Positions 59,220 to 64,000 of a DNA stretch of 64,000 nt are shown here, one piece after another. The notes below the pieces were generated by a model. That model searched no databases. It saw only the letters and a list, made by a program, of their open reading frames with translations, and was not told where the DNA came from. The DNA is from Atrina japonica. Taxonomy: Eukaryota; Mollusca; Bivalvia; Pterioida; Pinnidae. A program made the translations under genes and the position numbers. The stretch spans positions 575,001 through 639,000 of the forward strand of contig BROG01000257.1 of assembly GCA_030159075.1 (NCBI GenBank). The letters are read 5' to 3'. Numbering within the stretch: position 1 is the stretch's first letter; every line of letters begins with the position of its first letter.

Positions 59220-62200
59220 TGTCATATAAAAACAGCAGTGAAACATGAATCCCCTGCTAGTTTGTAATGTAATATAAAAACAGCAGTGAAGCATGAATCC
59301 CCTGCTAGTTTGTAATGTAATATAAAAACAGCAGTGAAGCATGAATCCCCTGCTAGTTTGTAATGTAATATAAAAACAGCAGTGACACAAGAATTCCTGC
59401 TAGTTTTTAATGTAATATAAAACAGCAGTGAAGCATGAATCCCCTGCTAGTTTGTAATGTAATAGATATAGAAAAACAGCAGTGAAACATGAATCCCATG
59501 CTAGAATATAATGTAATAGATATAAAAAAAAAAACAGCAGTGAAATGTGAATCCTCTGCTAGTTTGTAATATATAAATATAAAAAATAGCAGTGAAACGT
59601 GAATCCCATACTAGTTTGTAATGTAATATAAAAACAGCAGTGAAATGGGAATCCCATGCTAGTTTGTAATGCAATAGATATAAAAAAAGAACAGCAGTGA
59701 AACATGAATCCCCTGCTAGTTTGTTATGTAAAAGATATAAAAAACTGCAGTGAAACATGAATCCCCAGCTAGTTTGTAATGTAATATAAAAACAGCAGTG
59801 AAATGTGAATCCCATGCTAGTTTGTAATGTAATATAAAAACAGCAGTGAAACGGGAATCCCCTGCTAGTTTGTAATGTAATAGATATAAAAAAAGCAGTG
59901 AAACATGAATCCCCTGCTAGTTTGTATGTGCAAGATATAAAAATAGCAGTGAAACATGAATCCCCCCAATTTGTAATGTAATATAAAAAACAGCAGTGAA
60001 ACGGGAATCCCATGCTAGTTTGTAATGTAATAGATATAAAAAAAAGAACAGCAGTGAAACATGAATCCCCTGCTTGTTTGTAATGTAAAATATATAAAAA
60101 ACAGCAGTGAAACATGAATCCCCTGCCAGTTTTGTAATGTAATATAAAAAAAGCAGTGAAAGCATGAATCCCATGCTAGTTTGTAATGTAATAGATATAA
60201 AAAAAACAGCAGTGAAACATGAATCCCCTGCTAGTTTGGAATGTAATAATCATAAAAAAGCAGTGAAAAAATCCCCAGCAGTTTGTAAAATGTAAAAAGA
60301 GCTCTGAAACATGAGTTTGATATATATAATATATAAAAAGAGCAGTGAAACGGGAATCCCATGCTAGTTTGTAATGTAATATAAAAACAGCAGTGACACA
60401 TGAATTCCTGCTAGTTTTTTAATGTAATATAAAACAGCAGTGAAGCATGAATCCCCTGCTAGTTTGTTAATGTAAAAGATATAAAAAACAGCAGTGAAAC
60501 ATGAATCCCAGCTAATATTTGTAATAGTAAAAAAAAAAACAGCAGTGAAATGTGAATCCTCTGCTAGTTTGTAATATATAAATATAAAAAACAGCAGTGA
60601 AACGGGAATCCCATGCTAGTTTGTAATGTAATAGATATAAAAAAAGAACAGCAGTGAAACATGAATCCCCTGCTAGTTTGTTATGTAAAAGATATAAAAA
60701 ACTGCAGTAGCTAGTTTGTAATGTAATATAAAAAAAGAAGTGAAATGTGAATCCCATGCTAGTTTGTAATGTAATATAAAAACAGCAGTGAAACGGGAAT
60801 CCCATGCTAGTTTGTAATGTAATAGATATAAAAAAAAAACAGCAGTGAAACATGAATCCCCTGCTTGTTTGTTATGTAAAAGATATAAAAAATAGCAGTG
60901 AAACATGAATCCCCTGCCAATTTGTAATGTAATATAAAAACAGCAGTGAAACGTGAATCCCATGCTAGTTTGTAATGTAATAGATATAAAAAAAAGAACA
61001 GCAGTGAAACATGAATCCCCTGCTAGTTTGTTATGTAAAAGAATGTAATAATAGCAGTGAAACATGAATCCCCTGCCAATTTGTAATGTAATATAAAAAA
61101 AGAAGTGAAATGTGAATCCCATGCTAGTTTGTAATGTAATAGATATTAAAAAAGAACAGCAGTGAAACATGAATCCCCTGCTAGTTTGGAATGTAATAAT
61201 CATAAAAAAAGCAGTGAAACATGAATCCCCTGCTAGTTTGTAATGCAATATAAAAAGAGCAGTGAAACATGAATCCCCTGCTAGTTTGTAATGCAATATA
61301 AAAAGAGCAGTGAAACATGAATCCCCTGCTAGTTTGTAATGCAATATAAAAATAGCAGTGAAACATGAATCCCATACTAGTTTGTAATGTGATATAAAAA
61401 CAGCAGTAAAACGTGAATCCCATGCTAGTTTGTAATGTAATATAAAAACAGCTTTGAATCTCGATTCCCATGCTAGTTTGTAATGTAATAAATACAAAAA
61501 AACAGCAGTGAAACATGAATCCCCTGCTAGTTTGTAATGCAATATAAAAACAGCAGTGAAACATGAATCCCTTGCTAGTTTGTAATGTAATAAAAAAAGA
61601 GCAGTGAAACATGAATCCCATGCTAGTTTGTAATGTAATATAAAAATAGCAGTGAAACATGAATCCCCTGCTAGTTTGGAATGTAATAATCATAAAAACA
61701 GCAGTGAAGCATGAATCCCCTGCTAGTTTGAAATGCAATATAAAAAGAGCAGTGAAACATGAATCCCCTGCTAGTTTGTAATGCAATATAAAAAGAGCAG
61801 TGAAACATGAATACCCTGCTTGTTTGTAATGCAATATAAAAAGAGCAGTGAAACATGAATCCCCTGCTAGTTTGTAATGTAATATAAAAATAGCAGTGAA
61901 ACATGAATCCCATGATAGTTTGTAATATAATATAAAAAGAGCAGTGAAACATGAATCCCCTGCTAGTTTGTAATGCAATATAAAAAGAGCAGTGAAACAT
62001 GAATCCCCTGCTAGTTTGTAATGCAATATAAAAATAGCAGTGAAACATGAATCCCATGCTAGTTTGTAATGTGATATAAAAACAGCAGTGAAACGTGATT
62101 CCCATGCTAGTTTGTAATGTAATATAAAAACAACTTTGAATCTCGAATCCCGTGCTAGATTGTAATGTAATAAATACAAAAAAATAGCAGTGAAACATGA

Positions 62201-62345
62201 ATTCGCTGCTAGTTTGTAATGCAATATAAAAACAGCAGTGAAACATGAATACCCTGCTAGTTTGTAAAGTAATATAAAAAGATCAATGAAACATGAATCC
62301 CCTGCAAGATTGTAATATGATACAAAAAAATCCCCTGCTACTTTT
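59220..62345 (-). repeat. 48-bp satellite array in CCDC93 intron 5 (about 60 units)
   Basis: The unit core is AGCAGTGAAACATGAATCCC then CTGCTAGTTTGTAATGTAAT and ATAAAAAC, 48 bp, with a longer form carrying AGATATAAAAAAAGA. Because 48 is a multiple of 3 and the unit lacks stops in two minus-strand frames, frames of up to 347 codons arise that encode a 16-residue repeat (HYKLAGDSCFTAVFIL). A distinctive block (TTTGAATCTCGA) recurs 681 bp apart (61451 and 62132), showing higher-order copies. Confidence 0.95.
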
Positions 62346-62592
62346 CAACATTAATCAGTGTATTAGAATTTAAAAGACAGGTCTGTAACAATAAATGTGC
62401 AAAAAAAAAACTAAATACATGTACCAATAAATGATTATCATACACCATAAAACGTGAACCATCATTTCTGTTTGTTTTGTCTATGTCATGAAGTGTAGGA
62501 TCTATCCTCCTGTATTCCAGATCTTGTGTAAACCGGCCTAATTCTCCAGTCCCATGGTTGGTCGCAATTGACAGATTATACCGTAATTTCAT
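62338..62592 (-). other. Orphan frame next to the satellite
   Basis: An ATG-started minus-strand frame (MKLRYNLSIATNHGTGELGR, FTQDLEYRRIDPTLHDIDKT, NRNDGSRFMVYDNHLL) has balanced composition for its first 60 codons before turning hydrophobic and AT-driven. No family is recognised. Coding status uncertain. Confidence 0.25.
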
Positions 62593-63019
62593 TTAAAAGT
62601 TACACATTACATTATCTACACACTAAGCGTTCATGTCCCTATAAGCGCCCTTCCCCCTATAGTTCAGATTTACTCACATTTTTTAACCACAATCAATAAT
62701 CTTCTCTAGCTTGTTGATGAGAAGATGTGAACACGACCCAGAAAAGCATAAGTAACAGTTTATTAGCCCCCTCCCCTTCAGCAGAAGAATGTTTATGTGT
62801 CTAAGGTAATAACTACAACAACTTTACCAGTTGATAAATTAACTGTTTTACATCAATTAGACCCTTAATTGGTCCCAATAAATGCCCATCCCTTTTTCCA
62901 TTTTTTAGCATCCTGGACACTTATTGGTTCAAATGTGTCACATGTATTAAAATCTATTAAGAAACTGTTGGTATACATTGTACATGTATATATCATTTAT
63001 CAGTCAATTTTTATCACAT
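62593..63019. other. CCDC93 intron 5, ordinary part
   Basis: Nothing supportable seen. Confidence 0.5.
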
Positions 63020-63202
63020 ATACAGTGAAACTTGTATAGAAGACACCCTTAGGGACAGAACAAAACTGGTCTTTATAGGGAGATGATCTTTATATAGAGG
63101 TTGATTTGTACATAAATAGTACTTTTGGGGACAGCATAATTAACAGTTTTATGCCAGGTGGTCTTTATACACAGGTGTTCACTAAAGCAGGTTTTACTGT
63201 AT
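63020..63202 (+). mobile_element. CAGTCAAACC-family MITE
   Basis: ATACAGTGAAACTTGTATAG opens and CAGGTTTTACTGTA closes it; the interior has GGTCTTTATA twice. Confidence 0.72.
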
Positions 63203-63286
63203 TTTAATCACAAACTATCAGTAGTCCATGCATCAGTAACTTTTAGATTTACCTTGTGTTAAGATTTGGATTTTTATTTTTAGGTT

Positions 63287-63362
63287 AAAGGGGCATTAGC
63301 TGTGTTTACCAAAAAAATTATTTTGATTTTTTCTAATTTTACTACCGTACTTTTACTTGATG
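63287..63362 (+). repeat. Dispersed repeat D3, copy 2
   Basis: AAAGGGGCATTAGCTGTGTTTACCAAAAAAATTATTTTGA and its continuation match 24652-24728. Confidence 0.65.
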
Positions 63363-63721
63363 TACAATAACAAATAAGAGCTAAACAAGGGCATACGGAA
63401 TCTTATATTCTTATATATTTTGTGAAAATAAGATCAAGTCCAGTGTGGTATGCATATACAAACAGTAAGGTTGAATTAATCAATTGCAAGTGAATAATTC
63501 CCAACCTTGGTTTCTCAAGCAATTTTCACAAATATATACTGGTAGAGATGTAAGAATTTATATGTCTGTGTATATCTGTTGTTTTGTACTATATATCAAC
63601 CTAAGTAAAAAAAGGGAAAGAAAATGCCCCTTAATAAACAAACATTTTACAGTAAGTGTGTTATATATGCATGTAGGTGATGATTATACTTAGCTTTTAG
63701 CATGCAATTGTAGGTACAGTT

Positions 63722-63789
63722 TTAACTCATTAACCCCTGAAAAATAATGGACCAGTCCAATTGTGTCTTTAGGGGTAAATGGGTTAACC
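63722..63789. mobile_element. Inverted-repeat element with GGACCAGTCC interior, copy 2
   Basis: TTAACTCATTAACCCCTGAA pairs with TTTAGGGGTAAATGGGTTAA; the small internal GGACCAGTCC is shared in form with the element at 44043-44257. Confidence 0.6.
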
Positions 63790-64000
63790 TTTGCTATAGA
63801 AATCTATGATGTGTGTGATATGTGTGCAAAGTTTGAAACTTTACAACATAAATCTTAAGGTTATCTCACAAGAAGTTTCAGTTACATTGTGACATTTTAG
63901 GGTGTGTGATAAATTGACCAATGATAAAGATGATGAAGTAAACAAGTTGTTTACAATCAGTATCAGTCTAAATAAAGTGACATGATCTGATGTAATAATC

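Noticed and set aside
59501..62246. Long minus-strand frames of 191-347 codons as genes for a repetitive protein
   Set aside because: They are produced by a 48-bp satellite lacking stops in two frames at once; overlapping frames are equally long, no start or splice context is seen, and the array sits in an intron of CCDC93.

Overview
This window is nuclear DNA of an animal, most likely a bivalve mollusc. The reasons are AT-rich intron-bearing sequence with GT-AG splice sites, two recognisable metazoan genes, tRNA-headed SINEs with a conserved tail of the molluscan type, Penelope-like and L1/Tx1-like retroelement remains, many short inverted-repeat DNA transposons, and long TA, CA, GA and minisatellite arrays. 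The clade call is inference; no species is claimed. Nothing prokaryotic (operon, CRISPR, rRNA) was seen.

Layout. 1-12,000 is gene-poor and repeat-rich: a transposon-like repeat at the left edge, SINE copies, decayed Penelope-like fragments, the 3' end of an RTE-type LINE and long TA arrays. 12,504-13,766 (minus) is the 3' terminal exon, 420 codons, of a lysine-rich protein I do not recognise. 13,767-31,000 is again gene-poor: inverted-repeat elements, a Penelope fragment at about 18.2-18.6 kb, a 1.4-kb DNA transposon at 18.7-20.1 kb that appears to carry a captured host-like exon, two copies of an unnamed dispersed family, and a tandem 310-bp duplication.

35,428-46,217 and beyond is the core of the window. 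INSIG (minus strand; coding exons at 44.5, 41.4, 40.8, 38.4 and 35.4 kb; 205 residues, complete) lies head-to-head with CCDC93 (plus strand; first five coding exons from 46,125 to 57,981, the rest beyond the window). INSIG is the ER membrane sterol sensor that restrains SCAP/SREBP and HMG-CoA reductase. CCDC93 is a subunit of the endosomal CCC (Commander) complex, which in mammals recycles cargo including the LDL receptor. The two start within about 350 bp of each other around a CCAAT-containing, presumably shared promoter. INSIG2 and CCDC93 are also neighbours in human, so this looks like an ancient linkage of two genes that both affect cholesterol handling.

The introns of this pair hold most of the structure in the right half: a 25-bp minisatellite of about 78 units in the last INSIG intron, a hAT-like element with a 5-bp target duplication, a nested double hairpin in the first INSIG intron, a TTAA-flanked element and a broken LINE in CCDC93 intron 1, an exact 12 x 22-bp array in intron 3, and a 3.1-kb array of 48-bp units in intron 5. 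That last array creates long but spurious open frames because 48 is divisible by three.
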